A stretch of 64,000 bases of DNA from a virus, in IMG/VR virus record IMGVR_UViG_3300034072_000926, positions 291,621 through 355,620 of that record, one strand, 5' to 3'. Numbering within the stretch: the first letter of the stretch is position 1; each line of letters starts with the position of its first letter. Shown one piece after another: positions 33,355-41,868 of the stretch. Position numbers and translations under genes: made by a program. The notes under the pieces were generated by a model that did no database searches, was not told the DNA's origin, and saw only the letters and a program-made list of their open reading frames with translations.

Positions 33355-33602
33355 AACCACTCCAGAGTGAACATCATTGCTTGACCACGAGACTCGAAAA
33401 CAAAGAACAACACATCCTCATTTGCAGACGTCCCACTCTCCCACTTGAACACAATCCCACGGTCGAGCAACCAATCCTTTATCGAACCCGTTCGCGCCGG
33501 ACAACCCATCCGACGCGCATAAGCAGCTAAGGCTTCCATAGGTCTGACTAAGGCAACTCTATACATCTCCCCTCTATAGCGAACCCTAGACCCATATGTC
33601 AC
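33351..33602 (-). CDS. W-FKLW family small protein, first of minus cassette
   Basis: An 83-residue member from GTG 33602: IKDWLLDRGIVFKW and SRGQAMMFTLEWL. The start codon lies inside an ACTATAG-type repeat, with AGGAGAG 12 nt upstream. Confidence 0.8.
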   Translation of the reverse strand: MTYGSRVRYRGEMYRVALVRPMEALAAYARRMGCPARTGSIKDWLLDRGIVFKWESGTSANEDVLFFVFESRGQAMMFTLEWL

Positions 33603-33610
33603 TATAGAGC
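33596..33610 (+). repeat. left copy of a 15-bp inverted repeat
   Basis: ATGTCACTATAGAGC; its exact reverse complement lies at 34155-34169. The two copies bound the non-coding region. Confidence 0.8.
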
Positions 33611-34131
33611 AAGACTCTCCTCTTTAGAGAGTAAACCTTTGGTTAACCCTTTCCGTTAGGGTTAACGGTTAACTATGTGGTAAACCAGGTGAAGACTAAC
33701 ACCTGAATAATAGGTGATATTATGACACATTTTTCACCTATTTTATGAGCAGAATAGGACACAAAGACACGCAGATTTGCTGGACTTTAGGGAGACCGGA
33801 GACAAGAGAATGGAAATAATAATTCAGACAATAGACGCCGAGATTTTGGCGTTTTTCGTGCCTTTATTATAAGAGCCACTATAGAGTTCTAGTATAGCTC
33901 TACTATATGGGTCACTATAGGAGTCTGAGTTATCTATAGTGTTCTACTCTCTTGTACGGGAGAGTGTCTTCTACTATGCTGTTGTATAGCTTTATACTGT
34001 ATGGGATACTATAGAGTCCATTATGTCCAGAGAAGCCCCGGCATGACGCGAGCGTTTATATTCTGCTACTATAATTGTCACTAAGGTCGGGGTGGTTCTC
34101 AAGCGGATTCCTCTTCGGATTATCTGGGCGA
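33603..34131. other. 529-bp non-coding repeat region
   Basis: No credible ORF. Copies of (C/T)ACTATAG(A/G) lie at 33600, 33877, 33913, 34007 (plus) and 33934, 34156 (minus), with one more at 34315 inside the next gene; several partial copies (CTAGTATAG, CTACTATA) occur too. Other structures are GTTAACCC/GGGTTAAC (33642-33666) and an inverted repeat AATAGGTGA/TCACCTATT around 33708-33755. It may be a regulatory or replication-origin region upstream of the 19-gene minus cassette. Confidence 0.6.
33642..33666. repeat. GTTAACCC hairpin
   Basis: GTTAACCC/GGGTTAAC perfect 8-bp stem with a 9-nt loop; related to the hairpin at 22957-22976. Confidence 0.65.
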
Positions 34132-34458
34132 TTACTTATGGGAAGTTGCAAGTTGCTCTATAGTGACATTCTGGGAGAAGTCTTGTTGTGCCATTTTGGC
34201 GCGGAGAGTTTGGCTCATAACTACCGATTGTGCGCGGAGGTCTTGGAGGGTTTTCTCAATAGTCTTGAGGTATTGCTGTCCAAATGCCAAGGGATTCTCG
34301 CGGAGGTAGTCTGCCACTATAGAGAGTTCCTGGACTGTAGGGCGCATAAGATCTGCCCAAGTCTCATGGCCCCTCTCGACTGTGTTGGCATAATGAAGGA
34401 CTCTGGATATTCTGAGGCGCGTCTGTGTCTCTTGATCTGCTTTTGCTTCCGGGGTCAT
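34132..34458 (-). CDS. helical hypothetical protein, 108 aa
   Basis: A fully helical, Gln/Glu/Thr-rich protein (TVQELSIVADYLRENPLAFG, IEKTLQDLRAQSVVMSQTL) that probably forms a coiled coil. AGAGGAGAACAG precedes ATG 34458. Its coding region contains two copies of the ACTATAG repeat, including the right arm of the 15-bp inverted repeat. Located directly downstream of the tail-fibre terminator; role unknown. Confidence 0.75.
   Translation of the reverse strand: MTPEAKADQETQTRLRISRVLHYANTVERGHETWADLMRPTVQELSIVADYLRENPLAFGQQYLKTIEKTLQDLRAQSVVMSQTLRAKMAQQDFSQNVTIEQLATSHK
34155..34169 (-). repeat. right copy of the 15-bp inverted repeat
   Basis: GCTCTATAGTGACAT, exact reverse complement of 33596-33610, inside the 3' end of the helical-protein gene. 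Confidence 0.8.
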
Positions 34459-34571
34459 AACTGTTCTCCTCTAGGATGCTTTACTTAGTGGGCGCTGTCG
34501 CGCATCAAATCGTGGAGGAGGCTTTTCGGGTTTCTTTATTCTTTGGCCATTTCTCGGTTGATCAGTTGAAC

Positions 34572-34600
34572 AAAAACCCGAAGCCTCTAGTGCCTCGGGT
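34572..34600 (-). terminator. rho-independent terminator for the fibre gene block
   Basis: On the minus strand an 8-bp stem CCCGAGGC/GCTTCGGG (one G-T pair) with a 7-nt loop, followed by TTTTTG. It lies about 30 bp after the fibre gene stop at 34629. The rest of 34459-34628 shows no feature. Confidence 0.82.
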
Positions 34601-34628
34601 CCCTGTTCTTTTAATTCTGAGGCGCGTT

Positions 34629-35846
34629 TTAGTTCCTCAGCACAAAGGCAATTCTTGCCAGTGTTGCGTCTGGACTTCCAGGGGCAACAAACTCCACTAC
34701 ATCGCCTAGCACAAAATTGCGGTCGCCTGCGTTACCAATGACAATCGTTCCAGTCACACTCGATGCCGCGAAAGTAACCGTGCCAATCGTTACATCGTTC
34801 TTCCTAATATTGAAGACCGTGCTGGCAGTTGCGGCCACGCCTGCTACCGCGATGGAGTTCGCGACCACTACAGTGAAGCTAGTATCCACTACATCAACCA
34901 CCCTCGAGTTCGCCTCAGGAGTTGCCTCGAATGCCCTAATGCTGTGGACCAATTGTGCGGCCAGTCCAGTGACATCAGAGATCGCATGAGTGTGACTTGC
35001 ATCAGCTTTAGTTGCCATCGCTGCCGCGTAGCCAGTCAGGGTAGTGATATCGTGGTTATGAGTGGTTGCCGACTTACCATCTAGTTCAGTCTGGAGACCC
35101 GTTACTTGACTGATAGTATGGGTGTGGTTAGTGGCTGCCTTGCCATTTAGTGCCGTCTGGGTTGCATCGCTCACAGGCTTATCGGCGTCACTGGTATTGT
35201 CCACATTATTCAGTGCCAACAGTGTCTTCACTTGCGTGGTCGTCAGTTCTAGTGCCGCGCCAGCACCTGTGGTATTCTTACCAAGTAAAACCTGGCCTGC
35301 TGCCAATGAAATATCTGCGGCCACATGAGTGTGGATAGTATTTGCCTTACCATCAAGGGCAGTCTGCTGAGCAGTCGAGACCGGCTTCGAGGCATCGCTA
35401 GTATTCGAGACGTTTGCGAGACCCACAGCACTCTTATCCAGTGTCTGCCAGCTCTTATCACCCCTCCAATACTGACCAGTCGTGCCAGCCGTAATGCTGT
35501 TCTCCTTGGCAGCAATTGCACTCGCCTGCGCGGTGGAAACTGGCTTATTGGCGTCCGAGGTATTATCCACGTTTCCAAGACCAACATCGCCCTTTGTGAG
35601 GGTGAGGAAAGTCTTAGCCGTCGAGGCATCAAGTAGAGTTAAGGCGCCGCCGCCTGAATCACGGCCAATAAAGCCCGCGCCAGTCTGCGTTAGTCCGCTA
35701 CCGATAATATTACCCTTAGCTACCTTCTCATCTAGTCCAGTATAGAGTTCGTCGAAGTTGCCCTTCGTCTTTTGGAACGCTGACCTGATAGTGTCGCCAG
35801 TGCCGTCATTGGCGGCGGTTCCAACATTGATTACTTGCTTTGCCAT
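34629..35846 (-). CDS. tail fibre protein with tandem repeats
   Basis: A 405-residue fibre protein. It begins with the T4-like fibre motif VINVGTAANDGTGDTIRSAF then NFDELY. The middle carries about six repeats of LGNVDNTSDANKPVSTAQ or related, and TNHTHTISQVTGL units with His-Thr-His, both typical of trimeric phage fibre shafts. The C-terminal 110 residues form a beta-rich tip (FTVVVANSIAVAG). Likely receptor-facing. It ends before a strong terminator. Confidence 0.88.
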   Translation of the reverse strand: MAKQVINVGTAANDGTGDTIRSAFQKTKGNFDELYTGLDEKVAKGNIIGSGLTQTGAGFIGRDSGGGALTLLDASTAKTFLTLTKGDVGLGNVDNTSDANKPVSTAQASAIAAKENSITAGTTGQYWRGDKSWQTLDKSAVGLANVSNTSDASKPVSTAQQTALDGKANTIHTHVAADISLAAGQVLLGKNTTGAGAALELTTTQVKTLLALNNVDNTSDADKPVSDATQTALNGKAATNHTHTISQVTGLQTELDGKSATTHNHDITTLTGYAAAMATKADASHTHAISDVTGLAAQLVHSIRAFEATPEANSRVVDVVDTSFTVVVANSIAVAGVAATASTVFNIRKNDVTIGTVTFAASSVTGTIVIGNAGDRNFVLGDVVEFVAPGSPDATLARIAFVLRN

Positions 35847-35857
35847 ATTGGTTCTCC

Positions 35858-38800
35858 TTAGCCGTTGTCGGCGGTCACATCATCGGAATCAACAGTGATA
35901 GAATCCGAGTCAATTGTTGTCGCACCACTTGGAGTATCTGTGACATCTAGGTCACCAGTTAAGTCCCAGGTGTTATTGGAAATCTTCGTCAAGAGAACTC
36001 GACTCATCTTTCCCCTTAGTTCAAAGCCGTAAGGCGTATTGATCGTTACACCTGCGGCCGGAAGGATTGAAGTCTTACCATTTCCTGCTTGGATGACTTG
36101 AATCTGTGTGCCAACCGCAAAACGAACACTTGATGCTGTGGGCACTGTGACAGTGTTGGCTGCATCATTATTTCGCCTCACATAGCTATTCGCATCATTG
36201 GCCGTTAGGATATAGTTCACGTTATTTGCAGTCGTGATCCTAACCACACTATCATCGACTTGCTTCCAAGCAATCCACTTCCTAGACTTTGAGAAGTAGC
36301 GGAAGAGGAAGAATGTTGATGCATCTGCGGTATTGTTGGCATCACTTGCACCAATCCAAGTGATCCCCTGTGACAAGTCGTCCTGGAACATCACATTGCG
36401 TCCGCCAGTGGCGTCCTGCTTGATAACAACCAAGACTTCAGCATACATTTCGCCACTTGTCAGTATTGGACCAGGTGAATACGCAGAAACCTCAGGTGTC
36501 TTAATCCTGATATTCGCACTACCAGTCAACTGAACATGGAAACACTTGCCTGCGTTAGGGTCAATTACACCACCATTAACCACACTATTGTCGTCTGCAT
36601 AACGTAGATTGTTACCGCTCGCAGTATAGTGGGCTAGGAACTGTCCCTCGTCGGGCTGAACGTCATATGCAATGCGAGGGCCAGCAATGAAGTCCTGGTC
36701 AGAACGCCTCTTAACTCGGTTGAACGACCATTTGCAACTTCCGCTCTTATACAACTTAGTGAATTCACCGTTATGGTAGAATATCACATTGTTGAGCTCA
36801 AGTAGAGTGTCCTCACCAGAGGTTTCGTCGGCGGTGCTATAAAGGCCCACGTCATAGGTGACTTCAGTATCAGGCTGACTCTGTAAGACCTGAACATAAT
36901 GAGTTGTTAGGATTTCGCCTTCATTGTCAGGGTCTTCAATGGTATCACCATTCTCGTCAAGAAGAGCGACTTCCTGAATATTACCATTTCCATCCATGTA
37001 GTCGATTGGATCGCCGTTTTCGTCTAGGACGAATACAGGTTCGCCATTCTCCCAAACAGGTAGGCTTGGGTTTTCCAAGTAGACTGTGTAGGTCTCCGAC
37101 ATGATTGCGCCGATATTCTCCATATTGAGAACACCACCGTCATGACGAATACCCTTCATCAATGGCGCACCACTAATAAAGGTGTTGGTTCGATTGGTTA
37201 CTTCGAGACCTAGCCAACCATTAGTTGGAAGACCGCAGTTCTGCAATACTAGGCGACCACCGTCGTCGCTATTCATGTTATTGACAATTCTACCTTGAAT
37301 AGTAGAGTTGTAGAAGGTTACATCTCCTACAATAATACCGGCCAGATTCATAACCGGCATGTTGGACTTGTCGCCCTGACCTCGCAGGAATTCACAGTCT
37401 CGGAACTCAGCCGATTCAAGACCTGCGAAGATTGCGAATGTAGGCTGGAAGTTATCAAGTTCGTCATCACTTGTATCAACCGAAATATTGCTCATCAGGA
37501 ATCGGTTAACATTGAACTGGACTTGGAAATGTCCCTTAATGATGCTCTTAGTTGACCCGAAGAAACCCTCGAATGCAATATTGCTGATGTTACTGATTGC
37601 GACTTCTTCAGTATAGGTTCCGCCCAATAGCATAACGGTATAGATGTTGTTCGTGTCATTTGTTGGAATGACACTTAGAGCTTTTGCAATGGTCTGGTAT
37701 GGATTATTGAGCGATCCGTTACCATCAGTATCATTGCCCGCTCCGCCTACAAAGATTGTATTTGGAATGATCTGGTAGAATTGCGCCGGAGTCGTCCAAA
37801 CCAGCGTTCCGCTTGGACCCTTGGTCAGATACTGACCATCCGTTCCAACAGTGGTTGGCCAAGAAAGACCATTGAGCGCGATAGAGGGTGCCGTGAGAAC
37901 AATAGGCGCGCCTGCGCTACCCGACAACGTGATGCCGTCTTCTTTAACGCTGACGGTGCTCTTAGGGGAGGCTAGAGCGCTCTGGAGTTTGACACCTGCT
38001 GCATTGCTGGAGTAGATGATGAAATTCTTGAGGTCTAGGTTGCCGCCGAGTTCTGGCGAAGTATCCTTGACGACCTCAATATCAGTTGCGAACATCGTCG
38101 ACAATGCACCTGCAGTAATCTTCTTGGGAAGATTATCAGTATTGTCGTGCCACACAAAGAAGTCGCCAGCTTCAATAGCGGAACTCGTCTGGGTGTTATT
38201 GATGTTCAGCTGAACAGTTGGTGCATTAGGATCGTTAATTACTTCAATACCGGCGCCCGCGACAATACCTGTCATAGTTCCAGTCGAGACCGCTGCCCAA
38301 TTTAGAGCACCGCCACTAAAGACTAGACTATAGGATCCGTTACCAGTCGGTGCAGCAAAGCTAGTCGACCTATTATTTGTTCCACCTACAAGCAGACTGC
38401 CAGTAGGAAGGGTCATATCAAAGAGACCGTAATTGATTGTCTGCTTACCAGTTGCTACCAACCTGCCCATGGCATTGAAGGTGAAGGTAGGAAGTTCAAT
38501 CGAACCAGTTCCCGAACCAATATTCAGTCCCTCGGGTGCAATTGGATTATTGATTGAGTGTCCAGTTGCAAAGTTGATAGAATGGTCGGTCAGAGTAGTG
38601 GAAATTACTCGTCCCTTAGAATCCAAAGTGATTTGGACGTCCTTCGACCTAGTATCAAGTGTCATTGTACCAGTATAGACTGATGCTAAAGTAACGCTGA
38701 CGTCTAGGACTGGGTTAGCGGAGCCAACGACTACGGCCTGTCCAATAACAGGAGAGGAACCAGCAGCATCCCCAGAGAAACGCAAGTAAGTCTTCTGGAT

Positions 38801-38947
38801 TTTATCCAGTTCGTCACTTGCCTGAAAGAGAGCCTGTTGGTTCAGGTTAGTAATATCCCTGAAACCTTGCGATGAATTATTGGCGCCAGGGAATGGCCAG
38901 CCCAGGTATGGGCTGAGATTATTGGCTTTATTGCGAACTTCGCTCAT
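35858..38947 (-). CDS. large tail protein with beta-helix region, 1029 aa
   Basis: The N-terminal 80 residues are a capping/attachment domain (LSPYLGWPFPGANNSSQG; helix DELDKIQKTYLRF). Residues 80-390 are fibre-like strands. From about 395 it looks like a parallel beta-helix of the pectate-lyase type: TIFVGGAGNDTDGNGSLNNP, QTIAKALSVI, then many short strand repeats. The C-terminal part ends in acidic SDSITVDSDD repeats. Such proteins often cleave or bind surface polysaccharide; I cannot identify catalytic residues. It overlaps nothing and has a late box upstream. Confidence 0.83.
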   Translation of the reverse strand: MSEVRNKANNLSPYLGWPFPGANNSSQGFRDITNLNQQALFQASDELDKIQKTYLRFSGDAAGSSPVIGQAVVVGSANPVLDVSVTLASVYTGTMTLDTRSKDVQITLDSKGRVISTTLTDHSINFATGHSINNPIAPEGLNIGSGTGSIELPTFTFNAMGRLVATGKQTINYGLFDMTLPTGSLLVGGTNNRSTSFAAPTGNGSYSLVFSGGALNWAAVSTGTMTGIVAGAGIEVINDPNAPTVQLNINNTQTSSAIEAGDFFVWHDNTDNLPKKITAGALSTMFATDIEVVKDTSPELGGNLDLKNFIIYSSNAAGVKLQSALASPKSTVSVKEDGITLSGSAGAPIVLTAPSIALNGLSWPTTVGTDGQYLTKGPSGTLVWTTPAQFYQIIPNTIFVGGAGNDTDGNGSLNNPYQTIAKALSVIPTNDTNNIYTVMLLGGTYTEEVAISNISNIAFEGFFGSTKSIIKGHFQVQFNVNRFLMSNISVDTSDDELDNFQPTFAIFAGLESAEFRDCEFLRGQGDKSNMPVMNLAGIIVGDVTFYNSTIQGRIVNNMNSDDGGRLVLQNCGLPTNGWLGLEVTNRTNTFISGAPLMKGIRHDGGVLNMENIGAIMSETYTVYLENPSLPVWENGEPVFVLDENGDPIDYMDGNGNIQEVALLDENGDTIEDPDNEGEILTTHYVQVLQSQPDTEVTYDVGLYSTADETSGEDTLLELNNVIFYHNGEFTKLYKSGSCKWSFNRVKRRSDQDFIAGPRIAYDVQPDEGQFLAHYTASGNNLRYADDNSVVNGGVIDPNAGKCFHVQLTGSANIRIKTPEVSAYSPGPILTSGEMYAEVLVVIKQDATGGRNVMFQDDLSQGITWIGASDANNTADASTFFLFRYFSKSRKWIAWKQVDDSVVRITTANNVNYILTANDANSYVRRNNDAANTVTVPTASSVRFAVGTQIQVIQAGNGKTSILPAAGVTINTPYGFELRGKMSRVLLTKISNNTWDLTGDLDVTDTPSGATTIDSDSITVDSDDVTADNG

Positions 38948-38955
38948 TCGATCCT

Positions 38956-41793
38956 TTACCTTTCCCCTGGTGGAAATTTGTAGTATTTAATCTCCGACTG
39001 AAGAGATCGGTCGAAAGTTGTTGGATTAGTTGTCGGCGTGTCTGGGTTCTCTGGACCATCAAAAGTGATAATATTGAGGAAGTCCATATCCATCGAATCG
39101 TCATCATTCCAAATGCCGTCAGTATCATCATAGAATGTTGTCGAAGAGAAGCCGTCACTCGACAGTAGATATCTATCTACTTCGATTGAACTACCCTGGA
39201 GGTCAGTATTCATACCCGAAGTTGAAAGAGTCCTCACAATAGCAGGACCACTACCCGCTCTCACATACGCAAGTTCAATCGCGCACTGATATCCAATAAC
39301 GGTCGATGGCTTACCAAGTTCTTGTTCGCACATCATCCACAATGGAAGACCTTCTCGTCCCAAAATGCCAATGCCTTGCTGACCCTGAAGTCGGTTGAAC
39401 TTGTTGATAAGGTCGAGACGCAGGTTATTCACACTGTTGGGGAAATATTGATCCATTTCCTTAGTGAGATTCCACTGTTCAATCGCCCTTGGGACTTGTC
39501 CCACCACATAGCGAGGTAGTCGTTCCTCAACGCCATTCGAGTCAAAACCACCTGCTCCCTCCATGGGATCATTCACAGTCAAGTAAATGACATCATAGAG
39601 GTGAGTTCCTTCTGGTGAACGCGCCCTTGCGCTCCTGACCTCACCTACCCTGAGAGTGGTAGGATGGTGATAGTCCTTAAGGAAATCTAGGAAGTTTCCA
39701 CCAGTGAAGTTCAATCCATTTGTAATCAAAATCCTGTATTCTCGCTTCTTACCAAAGTAAGAATCTGCGCGCCTGAATAGATTGTCCCAACCCAATACTG
39801 TGAGTTTATTTGAGGTCGCTCCTGGGGCCTGATTGATGTAGCGGATTACTTTGATCTGAACACCGTTTGGAGGCGCCAGATAAGTAGAAGCCACACCTGC
39901 GTAGGTAACACCACTTTGTGAATTATTGTAGAATCCAAATCGACCATCCGAAAAGGTTCCATTCACATCACACTGTAGAACGCCATCCACCCAAACCTTA
40001 AGATTTGTAGCAGTGAATTCAATGTCAAAGGTATAGGACTGGCCATGTTGCCAACCCACGCTGCCAAGTGTTGATCCACGCGCCAACTCAGTAACACCGC
40101 CAGAAGGAACATGGTTCCAACTTGCACTGGTGCTAGACAATCCCTTCTTTACTTGAGAAACGGCAAATCCTGGAGGAGTTGCATCCTGCTGACCTTTCTT
40201 CCAGTCAATCATTAGGAAGTCAGTCGTAGTGGACGCAATATCACCTGGTTTGAAACCGACCACAAATCCAATAAAGTCATCATCGCCGGCATTTGCAGCG
40301 ACTTGAATGGTTCCCGAGAGCTTCTTACCAAACGCCAAATAATCACTATAGAATACGGTCGCGGTGCCATTGATAGACTGGCGAACAGTAGAGTTGCCAG
40401 CTTGGACCGTCCAGTTACCGTTGCCTTCCGCAGTCCAACCAGTCAGGTCGGTATAGGTATTGTCAACACCTGTTACAAATTCCACATAATCTTTGTCACC
40501 CTCGTTGAGTTCATTGTAGGGACGATTAGTAACCTGGTCGTCAATGAGGACGACAATTGTGTCGTCAGTCTTACCAGTTACCCTAGACGGAGCAAGGAAC
40601 TTAGTCGTAACGCCATTACCAGTATAGATCAGAGAATTTTCAGTATAGTCGGGACGGACTTCTGCTTTGTTACCCCAAATCCAGCGCGCAATCTTTGACC
40701 TTACCTGTGGAGGAACATTGACATGCAGACTGGTTGTTGCATCGGAAGTGAAAATGTTCCTGATGGTGATACTAAAGGTGCGCTCACCAGCAATACTAGA
40801 TAGACGAACTGCACCAGTATCATTGTGAACAAAGACAACGCGAGCCTCAACAGTGAACTCGGAAGTCTTGTTGATAGTCACGTAGGGACAACGTCCAATA
40901 ATCATTCCGGACATAGGATCGAGAATCAAGCCGTCTGGAAGTGGTTTGCTCTTAGCGGTCAGACTATACTGAATGGACTGAGTCTCACTCGAAGTCACGC
41001 CATTCACTTCATACTGTGGCACCGCCTTGACTGCAAAGTGACTGGGATATGTCTCATAAGTCGACCCTAGACTTCCCGCTGGCGTCTCCCAACGCACCGC
41101 GTCTGATAGTCGGGCGTCAAGCACAATCTCCTCACCAATAGTTAGGCGATAGATCTTCTCAGAAGTCCTGGGCGCACCTTCTTTGCGTGGATTGCTGATT
41201 AGATCGTCAGGGTCTCGCGCATAGACTCGGAAATAATAGTCACCAGGACTGTTTCCAGTAATGGTGGGTGATCCTACCAGTCGTCCCTGTGTATCAACTT
41301 CAAGTCCAAGAGGGAGACCCTGAAATGTTCCAACTGGTCCCACATACCCGACTGCCTTATAGACAAGTGGATCCTGGTCAGGATTGACAATGTCTAGCTG
41401 AACGGTAAGACCTGACCCTCTATTGAACGTGCCGAGATACTGGATTCCGGTCGGAATGTTCCAGTGCTGTTCTTCATCAACAGGATCGACAATTAGATTA
41501 AAGGATCGGTCGTAAGTCCTAGTTGAGTTCTGGAAGTTAACACGGAAGACAACAGGGTATTCAGTCTGTCCCTTGGGAAGTTGTTCAATCGTTCCCATGA
41601 TCTTACGAGTTCCACCATTATAGTAGAGTCCCTGTGGTAAAATGCCACCAATCAAGTCGATTGAGTTGAAATCTCCATAGAGAGGATGAAGGGTATTGAG
41701 CTGCAAAGTAATGTTCGCAGTATCACCTCGTAGCCATGGGTTACCGTCATTTAGCAACGCTCCAGATGTGGGTGATGCCCAAATAGATGCCAT
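38956..41793 (-). CDS. large structural protein with cadherin-like and lectin-like domains, 945 aa
   Basis: ATG 41793 is the start: AGGAGG lies 7 nt upstream, and the open frame further upstream runs through the late promoters. Residues 1-400 hold three or four putative-Ig/cadherin-like units (GGILPQGLYYNGGTRKIMG; GLPLGLEVDTQGRLVGSP; PLPDGLILDPMSGMIIG). Residues 480-650 resemble a LamG-type sandwich (FGFYNNSQSGVTY). The C-terminal 200 residues carry a conserved-looking region with RREYRILITNGLNFTGGNFL-like strands. Probably a baseplate-proximal fibre component. Confidence 0.82.
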   Translation of the reverse strand: MASIWASPTSGALLNDGNPWLRGDTANITLQLNTLHPLYGDFNSIDLIGGILPQGLYYNGGTRKIMGTIEQLPKGQTEYPVVFRVNFQNSTRTYDRSFNLIVDPVDEEQHWNIPTGIQYLGTFNRGSGLTVQLDIVNPDQDPLVYKAVGYVGPVGTFQGLPLGLEVDTQGRLVGSPTITGNSPGDYYFRVYARDPDDLISNPRKEGAPRTSEKIYRLTIGEEIVLDARLSDAVRWETPAGSLGSTYETYPSHFAVKAVPQYEVNGVTSSETQSIQYSLTAKSKPLPDGLILDPMSGMIIGRCPYVTINKTSEFTVEARVVFVHNDTGAVRLSSIAGERTFSITIRNIFTSDATTSLHVNVPPQVRSKIARWIWGNKAEVRPDYTENSLIYTGNGVTTKFLAPSRVTGKTDDTIVVLIDDQVTNRPYNELNEGDKDYVEFVTGVDNTYTDLTGWTAEGNGNWTVQAGNSTVRQSINGTATVFYSDYLAFGKKLSGTIQVAANAGDDDFIGFVVGFKPGDIASTTTDFLMIDWKKGQQDATPPGFAVSQVKKGLSSTSASWNHVPSGGVTELARGSTLGSVGWQHGQSYTFDIEFTATNLKVWVDGVLQCDVNGTFSDGRFGFYNNSQSGVTYAGVASTYLAPPNGVQIKVIRYINQAPGATSNKLTVLGWDNLFRRADSYFGKKREYRILITNGLNFTGGNFLDFLKDYHHPTTLRVGEVRSARARSPEGTHLYDVIYLTVNDPMEGAGGFDSNGVEERLPRYVVGQVPRAIEQWNLTKEMDQYFPNSVNNLRLDLINKFNRLQGQQGIGILGREGLPLWMMCEQELGKPSTVIGYQCAIELAYVRAGSGPAIVRTLSTSGMNTDLQGSSIEVDRYLLSSDGFSSTTFYDDTDGIWNDDDSMDMDFLNIITFDGPENPDTPTTNPTTFDRSLQSEIKYYKFPPGER
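38984..38991 (-). promoter_or_regulatory. late-type promoter box ATTAAATA
   Basis: ATTAAATA on the minus strand, 36 nt before ATG 38947, inside the 3' end of the upstream gene. Confidence 0.45.
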
Positions 41794-41813
41794 GGTTTTC
41801 CTCCTACTCGCTA

Positions 41814-41821
41814 TATTTATT
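41814..41821 (-). promoter_or_regulatory. T4-type late promoter box AATAAATA
   Basis: AATAAATA on the minus strand, 20 nt before ATG 41793; divergent from the plus-strand box at 41836. Confidence 0.65.
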
Positions 41822-41835
41822 GGGTAGTCAAACCA

Positions 41836-41843
41836 TATAAATA
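41836..41843 (+). promoter_or_regulatory. T4-type late promoter box TATAAATA
   Basis: A perfect match to the T4 late consensus, 25 nt before ATG 41869 with an AAGGAGAG ribosome site between. Confidence 0.8.
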
Positions 41844-41868
41844 CGCTACAGAACAAGGAGAGAACACC

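Noticed and set aside
33600-34165. T7-like promoters (CACTATAGGA)
   Set aside because: Only the last nine positions resemble the T7 consensus, the copies point both ways, and no single-subunit RNA polymerase is in the window. Kept as a repeat only.
34629-38947. CRISPR-like or VNTR repeats in the fibre genes
   Set aside because: The repeats are in-frame protein repeats typical of fibre shafts, with no spacer structure.
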